64,000 nucleotides of DNA from Jejuia pallidilutea (GCF_002973595.1 NZ_PVEO01000008.1:62001-126000), one strand, 5' to 3'. Positions 9,148 to 17,248 are shown, counted from the stretch's first letter. Made by a program: numbers and translations. The notes: generated by a model from the sequence alone, not told the origin.

Positions 9148-9468
9148 ATGGCTTCTGAAATACAGAATGTATATAATCTAGAAACTAGAACTTTTGAATT
9201 CGCCAGAGATTGTAGGTTTTAGTCAAAGAATTAAAGCGAACAATTTCAAATATTGAAGTTGAGATGGTAAGCAATTAGTGAAATCATCGGGTTCAGTTGG
9301 AGCCAATTACATTGAAGGCTACGAAGTTAAGTGATAAAGATTTCAAGAAAAGAAGCAAAAGAAAGTGCGTATTGGTAAAAATTACTCAAAGAAATGAATA
9401 AAAATGAGGAAGATAAAATTGAAACCTTAACAAAAGAAGCAAACGAAATACGAAGAATTCTTTCTTAA
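9148..9468 (+). pseudogene. Decayed four-helix-bundle (S23/IVS-type) protein gene
   Basis: Segments of a four-helix-bundle protein (the family once named after 23S rRNA intervening-sequence proteins) can be read in different frames. They are VYNLETRTFEFARDCR from the ATG at 9148, then DGKQLVKSSGSVGANYIEGYE around 9256-9318, then KEMNKNEEDKIETLTKEANE and IRRILS ending at the TAA of 9466. Several frameshifts and in-frame stops separate them. An intact copy would be about 120 residues. The gene lies between DUF1599 and DoxX. Confidence 0.82.
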
Positions 9469-9553
9469 ATCATTGATAAATTGAAGTAATTTTTAATGTG
9501 TTTGAGCAAGTTTTAGGAATTTAGTTTTTTCTCTTTTGGAATTTAAATAAGTT

Positions 9554-10870
9554 ATGAAAGCATTAGTAGCAATAAGTAGAATAGTAGTTGGCGTATTATT
9601 TATCTTCTCAGGATTTATAAAGTTGAACGATCCCTTAGGGTTTTCGTATAAACTACAGGAGTATTTTAGTCCAGATGTTTTAAACATTCCGTTTTTAGAA
9701 CCTTATGCACTACTAATATCGGTATTCGTCGTTGTTTTCGAAGTCGTTTTAGGCGTGTTTTTACTTATTGGTTATAAACCCAAATTTACTGTTTGGAGCT
9801 TATTGTTAATGATAGTGTTTTTTACCTTTTTAACATTTTACGCAGCCTATTTTGAAAAGGTAAAAGACTGTGGCTGTTTTGGGGATTTTATAAAGTTAAA
9901 GCCTTGGGAAACGTTCTGGAAGGATGTAGTATTATTGGTATTTATTTTAGTTTTGTTCTTTGGTGTAAAACATATAAAACCGGTATTTTCTAAATTACCA
10001 ACAACCATACTAGCTTTACTAGGCTTTATATTAAGTTTATGGTTTGGTTACCATGTATTAATGCACTTACCTGCTATAGATTTTAGAGCTTACGCTATAG
10101 GGAAGAATATTAAGGCAGGTATGAGTATTCCCGAAGACGCACCAAAACCAATACAAGAATACAGTTGGAAATTTAATATAAATGGTGAAGAAAAAATCAT
10201 TACAACAAATGGCTCTTATCCATCGGTAGAAGGAGAGTTTATTGGTGTAGAAACTAAAGTAATACAAGAAGGGTACACACCACCAGTAGTTGATTTTTCT
10301 ATAGAAAGCGAAGATGATAACCTAACCGATTATTTCTTAGAACAAGACAACTTAATACTGGTAGTGTCTTACAGTCTAGAAAAAATTGAGCGAGATGGAG
10401 CCTTAAAATTAAAAGCGCTACAAGACCAAGCAAGACAAAATAACTATAAAATTATTGGGTTGACAGCATCAGGAGAAGAAGCAAAAAACCGTATAAACGA
10501 AGCTTATAATATAGATTTTGAATGGTATTTGTGTGATGAAAAAGCGTTAAAAACTGTAGTGCGCTCCAATCCAGGAATTTTAGAATTAGATAGTGGTACC
10601 GTAAAACAAAAAGTACATTGGAATGATTTGGAGGATTTGGAACTGCCTAAAGTTGAACCTAAAATTAGCTCTCCAAAAAAGTTTCAACAAGAAAATATTG
10701 CTTACTTTATTAATGGAGAAGCCTCAACAAAGGAAGCGGTAGAAGCTTTAGATTCAAATAGTATTGAAAGTGTAAATGTTAATAAAAACGAAATTACTTT
10801 AAAAGAATATAACGTTGAAAATAACACATCTTATACAAGCATTATTCAAGTAAAACTAAAAGAAAACTAA
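9554..10870 (+). CDS. BT_3928-family protein: DoxX membrane domain plus thioredoxin-like C-terminus
   Basis: The protein has 438 residues. The first 150 form a DoxX-type four-helix membrane domain (ISRIVVGVLFIFSGFIKLNDP is typical) with a conserved CGCFGDF motif near residues 110-116. A further helix follows at 145-170, then a soluble C-terminal half resembling thioredoxin-fold domains. The pair CGC suggests redox work at the membrane; the exact reaction is not known. It is conserved in this place, between DUF1599 and tpiA, across Bacteroidetes. The start ATG is well placed before the first helix. Confidence 0.87.
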   Translation: MKALVAISRIVVGVLFIFSGFIKLNDPLGFSYKLQEYFSPDVLNIPFLEPYALLISVFVVVFEVVLGVFLLIGYKPKFTVWSLLLMIVFFTFLTFYAAYFEKVKDCGCFGDFIKLKPWETFWKDVVLLVFILVLFFGVKHIKPVFSKLPTTILALLGFILSLWFGYHVLMHLPAIDFRAYAIGKNIKAGMSIPEDAPKPIQEYSWKFNINGEEKIITTNGSYPSVEGEFIGVETKVIQEGYTPPVVDFSIESEDDNLTDYFLEQDNLILVVSYSLEKIERDGALKLKALQDQARQNNYKIIGLTASGEEAKNRINEAYNIDFEWYLCDEKALKTVVRSNPGILELDSGTVKQKVHWNDLEDLELPKVEPKISSPKKFQQENIAYFINGEASTKEAVEALDSNSIESVNVNKNEITLKEYNVENNTSYTSIIQVKLKEN

Positions 10871-10892
10871 AAGCGTTTTTTAGCTATTTTTA

Positions 10893-10930
10893 AAACCAAC
10901 AACCAATAACCATTAACCAATAACAAACAA
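10893..10930. repeat. AACCAAtAAC-type short tandem repeat
   Basis: A low-complexity tract of four degenerate units built on AACCAA(C/T)AAC lies directly before the ABC permease gene. Such tracts are common in flavobacterial intergenic DNA. It overlaps the place where a ribosome binding site would be and offers no purine-rich motif. Confidence 0.5.
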
Positions 10931-12007
10931 CTGATAAATTACCTACTAAATAAAATCTTTTATGCCATACTCACATTATTTGGAGTGGTAACTGTTATTT
11001 TCTTCCTATTTAACGTACTTCCTGGAGATCCTGCGCAAATGATGATGGGACAAAACGAAGACAGCGAACAACTCGCCAAAGTAAAGGCAAAATATGGCTT
11101 CGATAAACCTGTTTTAACACAATACGCATATTATATTAACGATTTGTCGCCATTATCCTTTCATTCTAAAAACCAAGAAGACTACACGTTTTTGGCAGAA
11201 AACAAGTATCATGGCGTTCAGCTCTTTTCAGTTGCAAATACCACAATTGTTTTAAAGTTTCCTTATTTAAGGGAGTCGTTTACAAAACAAGGTAAAAAAG
11301 TAACTGAAGTTTTAGGCGAAACCCTACCAAATACTTTTGTGTTAGCTGTTTCTGCAATTGTTATTGCTATGATTTTGGGGGTGTTACTGGGAATTGTTTC
11401 AGCTTTATATAAAGACCAATGGCTAGATAAAACCATTCAAATTTTTAGTACCTTAGGTATGAGCGTGCCATCGTTTTTTAGCGCCATCTTATTCGCTTGG
11501 TTTTTCGGTTACATATTGCACGAGTACACTAATTTAGAAATGACAGGTAGCCTGTTCGAGCTAGACGATTTTGGCGAAGCTATGCACATTAAATGGAAAA
11601 ACCTTTTGCTGCCAGCCATTGTTTTAGGTATTCGTCCGTTAGCCGTAGTTATTCAGCTTATGCGAAATTCATTATTAGAAGTATTTAACCAAGATTACAT
11701 AAGAACGGCAAGGGCAAAAGGCCTAAGCGAATTTAAAATTATAAAAAGGCATGCTGTAAAAAATGCATTAAACCCTGTGGTAACTGCAATATCGGGGTGG
11801 TTTGCTTCCATGTTGGCAGGCGCAGTTTTTGTAGAGTATATTTTTGGCTGGAACGGGTTGGGTAAAGAAATAGTAAATTCTCTTAATACGCTAGATTTAC
11901 CAGTAATTATGGGTGCCGTTTTAGTAATTGCAACCTTATTTGTAATTATTAATATTATTGTCGACTTAATTTATGTTTGGTTAGATCCAAAAGTTAAATT
12001 ACAGTAA
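10931..12007 (+). CDS. ABC transporter permease, DppB/OppB type
   Basis: Inner-membrane permease of the binding-protein-dependent peptide/nickel family. The family N-terminus reads LLNKIFYAILTLFGVVTVIF, with LFNVLPGDPA following. The EAA loop is clear (DYIRTARAKGLSEFKIIKRHAVKNAL). The first ATG-like codon that gene finders would take, GTG at 10985, cuts the first helix in half. The homologous region begins at 10934, and the only classical alternative in frame is CTG at 10931 (348 residues before the stop at an upstream TAA of 10907). No partner permease, ATPase or binding protein is adjacent. The start is uncertain, the family is not. Confidence 0.85.
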   Translation: MINYLLNKIFYAILTLFGVVTVIFFLFNVLPGDPAQMMMGQNEDSEQLAKVKAKYGFDKPVLTQYAYYINDLSPLSFHSKNQEDYTFLAENKYHGVQLFSVANTTIVLKFPYLRESFTKQGKKVTEVLGETLPNTFVLAVSAIVIAMILGVLLGIVSALYKDQWLDKTIQIFSTLGMSVPSFFSAILFAWFFGYILHEYTNLEMTGSLFELDDFGEAMHIKWKNLLLPAIVLGIRPLAVVIQLMRNSLLEVFNQDYIRTARAKGLSEFKIIKRHAVKNALNPVVTAISGWFASMLAGAVFVEYIFGWNGLGKEIVNSLNTLDLPVIMGAVLVIATLFVIINIIVDLIYVWLDPKVKLQ

Positions 12008-12044
12008 TAAATATCTGCGAAGGTAGGAATCTAAAAAAAGTAAT

Positions 12045-12536
12045 ATGAAAAAGGTGATGTATTTATTAGTCATTCTCATAAGCTCTTTAAGTTGCAATAT
12101 TGAAAAACCAACACAATTTTCGGAAGCAGCACTTAATGATACGCTATTAAATTTAGAAGGTAATGAAGTCTCATTACAGTACATTTTAGAAAAACACAAA
12201 GGCAAAACCATCGTTATCGATATTTGGGCCTCTTGGTGTGGCGATTGTATAAAGGGTATGCCTAAGGTTAGGGCACTTCAAAAGCAATATCCAGAAACAG
12301 TATTTTTGTTTTTTTCGTTAGACAGGGGAGCAGATGCATGGAAACGTGGTATAGAAAAATATGAGGTGGTAGGTGAACATTACTTCCTGCCTAAGGGCAA
12401 AAAATCGGCCTTTGGAGACTTTGTAGATATAAGCTGGATTCCACGATATATGCTTATAAATAAAGCTGGCGAAATCGTTGTATTTAATGTTATTAAAGCT
12501 GATGATGATAAGTTAACAAAAGCTCTAAAAAATTAA
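12045..12536 (+). CDS. TlpA-like thioredoxin-fold lipoprotein
   Basis: The protein has 163 residues. A lipoprotein signal ends at Cys17 (LISSLSC). The thioredoxin-like domain has the redox motif WASWCGDC near residues 63-70 and the cis-proline region SWIPRYMLI near 128-136. It probably serves as an extracytoplasmic thiol-disulfide reductase. The gene is 37 bases after the ABC permease and 64 bases before tpiA. The pairing with the DoxX/thioredoxin protein upstream suggests a shared envelope redox function, which is inference. Confidence 0.88.
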   Translation: MKKVMYLLVILISSLSCNIEKPTQFSEAALNDTLLNLEGNEVSLQYILEKHKGKTIVIDIWASWCGDCIKGMPKVRALQKQYPETVFLFFSLDRGADAWKRGIEKYEVVGEHYFLPKGKKSAFGDFVDISWIPRYMLINKAGEIVVFNVIKADDDKLTKALKN

Positions 12537-12600
12537 GTATTTTTGTTAAAATAAATCAATACTAAAAATACCTTCTTTTAAAGAAGTTTAAACCAATTTT

Positions 12601-13353
12601 ATGAGAAAACATATCGTAGCCGGAAACTGGAAAATGAATAACGATTTGGCGCAAACCGAAACGTTAATTTCAGAATTAAAACATCAAATAAAAACATCAA
12701 ACGCTGAAGTAATGATAGCGCCAACAGCCACCAACTTATGGCAAGCCTATCAAACACTTAAAGACAACACGGTTATAGAAGTTATTGCCCAAAATATGCA
12801 TTTTGCCGAAAATGGTGCCTATACAGGAGAGATTAGCGCAAGCATGCTAAAGAGCATAGGTGTTAACACCGTAATTTTAGGCCATAGCGAACGTAGGGAA
12901 TACTTTAACGAAACCGATGACATTCTTGCTAAAAAAGTAGACGCTGCATTAGCTAACAATATGCGCGTTATTTTCTGTTTTGGAGAGCTTTTAGAAGACA
13001 GAAAAGCAGGCAACGAAGAAACCGTAGTTGGTAATCAAATAAAAAATGCACTATTTCATTTAAAAGCATGGGATTTTAAAAATATTGTTTTGGCATACGA
13101 GCCAGTTTGGGCTATAGGTACAGGCGAAACGGCATCACCAGAGCAAGCGCAAGATATGCATGCATTTATTAGAAAAACAATCGCAGATCAATACGGTTAC
13201 GAAATTGCCAACGATGTATCCATACTTTATGGCGGTAGCGTAAAACCAGGCAACGCAAAAGAGATTTTCTCTAAACCAGATGTAGATGGTGGCTTAATTG
13301 GTGGCGCTTCTTTAAACGCCGAAGATTTCTTCGCTATCGTAAACGCATTTTAA
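12601..13353 (+). CDS. tpiA: Triosephosphate isomerase
   Basis: Interconverts dihydroxyacetone phosphate and glyceraldehyde 3-phosphate in glycolysis. The 250-residue protein has all active-site blocks: GNWKMN near the N-terminus (Lys12), GHSERR with the electrophilic His near 96, AYEPVWAIGTG with the base Glu near 168, and YGGSVKPGN and GGLIGGASL for phosphate binding. Length and motifs are standard. Confidence 0.97.
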   Translation: MRKHIVAGNWKMNNDLAQTETLISELKHQIKTSNAEVMIAPTATNLWQAYQTLKDNTVIEVIAQNMHFAENGAYTGEISASMLKSIGVNTVILGHSERREYFNETDDILAKKVDAALANNMRVIFCFGELLEDRKAGNEETVVGNQIKNALFHLKAWDFKNIVLAYEPVWAIGTGETASPEQAQDMHAFIRKTIADQYGYEIANDVSILYGGSVKPGNAKEIFSKPDVDGGLIGGASLNAEDFFAIVNAF

Positions 13354-13412
13354 TTATAAAATATAAGCATTTCGAAACACTTCAATTTTTCTATTGAAAA
13401 TAATTTCGAGAA

Positions 13413-13524
13413 GTTGGGCGTTCCCCTGCGGGTCGCGCTTTTCACTACAAGTCCTCGCTTCCCCGGTTTTTACCGGGGAAGCTGTGGGCTTTTCATTACA
13501 ATCGCTAACGCGGGTGCATCCGCC
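13413..13524. repeat. GC-rich flavobacterial intergenic element with 11-bp hairpin
   Basis: A GC-rich island in AT-rich DNA, between tpiA and prmA. Its core is a perfect 11-bp stem, 13457-13467 with 13472-13482, with a TTTT loop. The flanks include GGGCGTTCCCCTGCGGGTCG and CGCTAACGCGGG. I recall similar blocks scattered in flavobacterial genomes, but cannot confirm the copy number here. No coding potential is seen. Confidence 0.6.
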
Positions 13525-13541
13525 AAATTATAGTCAACACC

Positions 13542-14378
13542 ATGTCTAATACCATCTACATAGGCTATTACTTTAAAGTACAACCACTACAACCAGCTAC
13601 AGAAATTCTAATAGCAGAACTAGGTTACGCAGGTTTTGAAAGTTTTGTAGAAACCGACGATGGTGTAACGGCCTACATACAAAAAACAGAATGGCACAAC
13701 ACAATACTAAGCGACATTCAAATTCTAAACTCCAACGAATTCGATATATCGTACACTTTTGAAGATATAGCCCAAACCAATTGGAATGCAGAATGGGAAA
13801 AGAATTTTACCCCTATTGTGGTAGATAATAGCTGTGCAGTTCGTGCACCATTTCACGAGCCATTACATACCAAATACGATATTGTAATTGAACCAAAAAT
13901 GAGTTTTGGTACCGGTCATCATGAAACTACACACATGATGATTCAACACATTTTAAAAAACGATTTTAAAGACAAATCGGTTTTAGATATGGGCTGCGGT
14001 ACAGGCGTTTTAGCAATTCTTGCAGAACAAAAAGGAGCAAAACCTATAGATGCGGTAGATTATGATAATTGGTGTTATTTAAATAGTTTAGAAAATGTAG
14101 AACGAAATAACTGTAAACACATCACCGTTATAGAAGGAGATGCAAAAGCTTTAGGAAAAAACACATACGATATTATTATTGCCAACATAAACCGTAACAT
14201 TTTAATGCAAGATATGGCAACCTACGTATCATGTTTAAATAAAAATGGAATGTTATTTTTAAGTGGGTTCTACGATGATGATATCCCCCTAATAAAAGCC
14301 GAATGTGAAAAATATCTGTTAAAATTTCAAGAAAAACTGGAAAGGAACAATTGGGTTTCGCTAAAATTTTTAAATTAG
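13542..14378 (+). CDS. prmA: Ribosomal protein L11 methyltransferase
   Basis: Uses S-adenosylmethionine to methylate ribosomal protein L11. The 278-residue protein has a poorly conserved N-terminal substrate-binding domain, the family hallmark MSFGTGHHETTHMM near 121-134, and the SAM motif VLDMGCGTGVLAI near 147-159. IIANINRNIL near 205-214 is motif IV. It is followed after 31 bases by clpS, a usual pairing in Bacteroidetes. Confidence 0.95.
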   Translation: MSNTIYIGYYFKVQPLQPATEILIAELGYAGFESFVETDDGVTAYIQKTEWHNTILSDIQILNSNEFDISYTFEDIAQTNWNAEWEKNFTPIVVDNSCAVRAPFHEPLHTKYDIVIEPKMSFGTGHHETTHMMIQHILKNDFKDKSVLDMGCGTGVLAILAEQKGAKPIDAVDYDNWCYLNSLENVERNNCKHITVIEGDAKALGKNTYDIIIANINRNILMQDMATYVSCLNKNGMLFLSGFYDDDIPLIKAECEKYLLKFQEKLERNNWVSLKFLN

Positions 14379-14409
14379 TATAAAAATTGTACTCCAAAAA
14401 AGTTTTAAT

Positions 14410-14685
14410 ATGAGTTCAAAAGAAAAATTATCAGAAGAGTTACTACTAGAAGAAGAGGTGCTAAAACAAAACGAAATTGTTTTATATAACGATGATGTAA
14501 ATACGTTCGATCATGTTATAGATACCCTAATTCATGCATGCGACCATACCTCAGAACAAGCAGAACAATGTTCCTTAATTGTACATTACAAAGGAAAATG
14601 TACTGTTAAAACTGGTGAGTATGACGATTTAAAACCTCGCTGCTCTAAACTGTTAGAAGCTGGCTTAAGTGCAGAAATAGTGTAA
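14410..14685 (+). CDS. clpS: ClpS adaptor of the ClpAP/ClpCP protease
   Basis: A 91-residue adaptor that delivers N-degron substrates to the Clp protease. The sequence IVLYNDDVNTFDHVIDTL near residues 23-40 is diagnostic, and the downstream ValHis-Lys-Gly-like segment LIVHYKGKCTVKTG matches the family. The gene ends the tpiA-prmA-clpS run and is followed by a strong terminator. Confidence 0.95.
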   Translation: MSSKEKLSEELLLEEEVLKQNEIVLYNDDVNTFDHVIDTLIHACDHTSEQAEQCSLIVHYKGKCTVKTGEYDDLKPRCSKLLEAGLSAEIV

Positions 14686-14709
14686 AACACAATCTTATTT
14701 AGATTATTA

Positions 14710-14751
14710 AAGACCTGTTTGGATAAAAAACCAAACAGGTCTTTTTTTTTT
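14710..14751 (+). terminator. Intrinsic terminator after clpS
   Basis: A 12-bp perfect stem, AGACCTGTTTGG (14711-14722) with CCAAACAGGTCT (14731-14742), is followed by nine further T residues. It is the strongest terminator in the window and closes the tpiA-prmA-clpS unit. Confidence 0.93.
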
Positions 14752-15187
14752 GCGATATATTTTAAAGCTTAAAAGACGAAAGCTTTAAAAAACGACTTCT
14801 TCTTAATAAAACTCCCCTAGGTTATTAAAAACAAGCTGTAAAAACCCCTATATATGTTATAATTTTAAATTAAAAAGCTTATTTGGTATTTTGGTTTAGT
14901 ACCTCTATTAAGGTAGTCACATAAATATCGAAACTATTTTAATTTTTTTACTTATAAATTACTATTCAAATTCATCGATTTTTAAAAAAACACTTGTGGC
15001 GCATATTGGTAAATATATATATTCAATAAACATTGATAATATTAACCTTTAAAACCAAAACAAATGATGACTCTTGCCAAATTTTTAGTTGATGTAATTT
15101 TATTTATTATATCAAGTATCTAAACCAAAAAAAAGTAAAACTTAGTCTAGAATAAGTTTTACTATTTTTGTTGTAATTACAAAAAAT
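14752..15187. other. Intergenic region, no gene recognised
   Basis: About 430 AT-rich bases. The only structure is a second inverted repeat, TTAAAGCTT (14762-14770) with AAGCTTTAA (14780-14788), just behind the clpS terminator. A 19-codon frame at 15064 has no support. A TAnnTTTG box (TATTTTTG, 15163-15170) belongs to the small gene at 15188. Confidence 0.5.
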
Positions 15188-15340
15188 GTGAAAAAGCAAG
15201 TTTTTAAATTTTTAGCAAAGGTTAATAAGGCCATTTTACCAAGTTATTCTAAACAAAAATTAGATTTAGCCAAAGCCAGTAAACTACAATTAGCTATAAT
15301 TGGTTGGCGGTGGTATGTTACAAAAAACGCATTAGATTAG
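15188..15340 (+). CDS. Conserved 50-residue basic microprotein
   Basis: A GTG-started frame of 50 codons. The product is basic and has an amphipathic N-terminus (KKQVFKFLAKVNKAILPSY), then KASKLQLAIIGWRWYVTKNALD. I recognise this as a small conserved flavobacterial protein, often annotated without reason as SsrA-binding protein. A TATTTTTG -7 box 18 bases upstream supports expression. It is not a fragment of SmpB. Function is unknown. Confidence 0.72.
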   Translation: MKKQVFKFLAKVNKAILPSYSKQKLDLAKASKLQLAIIGWRWYVTKNALD

Positions 15341-15532
15341 TTATATATAATACACAGTATTGAATATTGCTTGTAGTAAAGCATGAATATTTTGCTTTTC
15401 AATAAGCTACTTATCATAATTTTAAGACACCTCACGCACTTATAACGGCAGGCCACGGTAGGCTTGTATTTGTAGATTTACGTACGCTATAAAAATTCAA
15501 TATGCTCACTAAGTTTTATTTAGAAAAAACAA

Positions 15533-15570
15533 AAAATCCAACTAACTTTATTTAAGTCAATTGGATTTTT
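15533..15570 (-). terminator. Terminator of the tRNA-Arg gene
   Basis: AAAAATCCAA (15533-15542) and TTGGATTTTT (15561-15570) form a 10-bp stem, extended inside by partial pairing. It lies seven bases after the 3' end of the minus-strand tRNA and has a T-rich tail on that strand. Confidence 0.75.
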
Positions 15571-15576
15571 ATTTTG

Positions 15577-15650
15577 TGACCACGCCAGGATTCAAACCTG
15601 GAACCTCTTGAGCCGTAATCAAGTGCGCTATTCAGTTGCGCCACGTGGCC
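15577..15650 (-). tRNA. tRNA-Arg (anticodon ACG)
   Basis: Read on the minus strand, the 74-nt sequence folds as a full cloverleaf. The acceptor is GGCCACG with CGTGGTC, the D stem GCGC/GCGC, the anticodon stem CTTGA/TCAAG with loop TTACGGC, and the T stem CCAGG/CCTGG with TTTGAAT. The anticodon is ACG, read as ICG after deamination, decoding CGU/CGC/CGA arginine. CCA is not encoded. The discriminator is A. Confidence 0.95.
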
Positions 15651-15762
15651 TTTTTTAGTGGGTGCAAATATACATTATTTATTAAAACTCTACCAAACTT
15701 TTATTTCAATTTAAAATAAAATTATAGTCCTCACAATTTTTTAGAGAACCATTAAGTACTGC

Positions 15763-15776
15763 GTAACTATTGTTAC
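15763..15776. promoter_or_regulatory. Crp/Fnr-type dyad upstream of the cytochrome c lipoprotein gene
   Basis: GTAAC-TATT-GTTAC, a perfect dyad, lies 21 bases before a TATTTTTA box at 15798-15805, which places it near -41.5. The dyad extends outward as AGTACTG/CAGTACT with a one-base offset. One of eight matching sites in the window. Confidence 0.72.
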
Positions 15777-15831
15777 AGTACTATAGGCCATATATGTTAT
15801 TTTTAGGTTTTACTATACAAACATACTATTA

Positions 15832-16824
15832 ATGAAAAGTTTTATTTTAACAACGTTGGTTTTTGTTTTAATGTTTAGTTGCAATAACTCTAAAAACAAA
15901 ACATATTCTGCTTTCGATAAGCAAAAAGAAGGAAGCGAGCATCCTGGAAAAAAATTAATGGAAACCAACTGTTATGTTTGCCATAGCCCAACAGCGAGCG
16001 AAGAAGATAGAATTGGGCCACCAATGATTGCAATTAAAAAGCACTATATAACAGATAATACATCAAAAAGAGACTTTGTAGCAGCAATACAAACTTGGAT
16101 TAAAAACCCTAATGAAGAAGATGCTAAAATGTATGGTGCCGTAAAACGTTTTGGTGTTATGCCCAAAACGCCTTACCCCGAGGAAACTATCGCGCAAATT
16201 GCAGATTATATGTTTGAAAATGATATAGCGCAACCCGAATGGTTTGAAGATCATTACAATAAAGAAAGAGGCATGCACAAAGGAAAAGGTATGGGAAATG
16301 GTATGGGTAAAAGGCAAGTACAAACAAATTTTCAAGATTTACCTTATGCAGAGCGAGGATTAAAATATGCATTAACAACAAAAGCGGTATTGGGTAAAAA
16401 TTTAATGGGTACTATTCAAAAAAAAGGAACCTTAGAGGCTTTAGCATTTTGTAATGCACAAGCATACCCTTTAACCGATAGTATGGCTGTTGTTCACAAT
16501 GCTAAAATTAAGCGCGTGTCAGATAAACCAAGAAATATTAATAATCAGGCAAATACCGAAGAGTTACAGCATATTAAAACATTTAAACAGGTTATTGCTA
16601 ATAAAGAAGAGCCTAAGCCTATAGTAAAAGAGACAAACAATAAAGTAAAGGTATATTATCCTATAACTACTAACGCTATGTGCTTGCAATGTCACGGAAC
16701 GCCAAATAAAACTATTAATAAAGCTACATTAGAAAAGCTAACGTCTTTGTATCCAAAAGATAAGGCAATAGGTTACAATATTAATGAAGTAAGAGGTATT
16801 TGGAGTATTACTTTTGATAAATAA
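15832..16824 (+). CDS. Dihaem c-type cytochrome lipoprotein (cytochrome c plus DUF3365)
   Basis: The protein has 330 residues and a lipoprotein signal ending at Cys17. It holds two covalent haem motifs: CYVCH at 47-51 in an N-terminal class I cytochrome c domain and CLQCH at 284-288 in a C-terminal DUF3365 (Tll0287-like sensor) domain. A Met/Gly/Lys-rich linker near 148-163 (MHKGKGMGNGMGK) separates them. It is likely an envelope electron carrier or haem sensor. The Crp/Fnr-type dyad upstream (15763-15776) suggests control together with SQR and cydAB. Electron partners are not shown by the sequence. Confidence 0.88.
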   Translation: MKSFILTTLVFVLMFSCNNSKNKTYSAFDKQKEGSEHPGKKLMETNCYVCHSPTASEEDRIGPPMIAIKKHYITDNTSKRDFVAAIQTWIKNPNEEDAKMYGAVKRFGVMPKTPYPEETIAQIADYMFENDIAQPEWFEDHYNKERGMHKGKGMGNGMGKRQVQTNFQDLPYAERGLKYALTTKAVLGKNLMGTIQKKGTLEALAFCNAQAYPLTDSMAVVHNAKIKRVSDKPRNINNQANTEELQHIKTFKQVIANKEEPKPIVKETNNKVKVYYPITTNAMCLQCHGTPNKTINKATLEKLTSLYPKDKAIGYNINEVRGIWSITFDK

Positions 16825-16960
16825 AAATGTCAGGTATGGGCAAATTTCAAAATTAATTACTCAAGTATTAATGGTAATGTTATAGGGCTTATATAACACC
16901 TATTAACTAGATTAAAACACAGATATTAAGGCTTTTATTTAGTAAAAAATTACCAAAGTA

Positions 16961-16998
16961 TAAGTTGTACTGACAAATGTCATATTTAATACAACTTA
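16961..16998. promoter_or_regulatory. Nested inverted repeats, candidate operator
   Basis: TAAGTTGTA (16961-16969) and TACAACTTA (16990-16998) are perfect 9-bp arms. Between them lies a second dyad, TGACA-AA-TGTCA (16971-16982). The structure is followed by a TATTTTTG -7 box at 17016-17023 and the 47-residue gene at 17045. Which factor binds is unknown. Confidence 0.55.
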
Positions 16999-17044
16999 CG
17001 ATTAATATTTTTGATATTATATAGAACCGAAAAAACAAGTATTT

Positions 17045-17188
17045 ATGATAACTCAAAATATTGCATTATTTAATTGGAGTAATGGCGTGATAATGATATC
17101 TGTTTTTGGGCTGGTTTGCTTATTTCTTATTGGTTATTTAATAAAATTTATGGCTGGTGGTAGTAAGAAAAAAGACGAGTCTAAATAA
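17045..17188 (+). CDS. 47-residue single-helix membrane microprotein
   Basis: The ATG-started frame encodes 47 residues: a short polar N-terminus, one hydrophobic helix (about residues 15-33, VIMISVFGLVCLFLIGYLI) and a charged tail SKKKDESK. A TATTTTTG box lies 22 bases upstream and an elaborate dyad precedes it, both supporting a real gene. I do not recognise the family. The topology would fit a small regulatory or assembly subunit, which is speculation. Confidence 0.62.
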   Translation: MITQNIALFNWSNGVIMISVFGLVCLFLIGYLIKFMAGGSKKKDESK

Positions 17189-17218
17189 CGATATATTATA
17201 GTTTTTTTTTTGATTAAA

Positions 17219-17248
17219 AAAAGGAGCACATTAAAAAGGTGCTCCTTT
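17219..17248 (-). terminator. Terminator of the TonB receptor gene
   Basis: AAAGGAGCAC (17220-17229) pairs perfectly with GTGCTCCTTT (17239-17248). On the minus strand it is followed by a T-tract. It sits 20 bases after the receptor stop and may serve the plus-strand microprotein too. Confidence 0.88.

Noticed and set aside
9117-9553. An rRNA fragment or intervening sequence next to the four-helix-bundle remnant
   Set aside because: The family is named after 23S intervening sequences, but no rRNA-like sequence surrounds it.
15064-15123. A 19-codon frame (MMTLAKFLVDVILFIISSI)
   Set aside because: Very short, no ribosome binding site or promoter box at a fitting distance, and not recognised.
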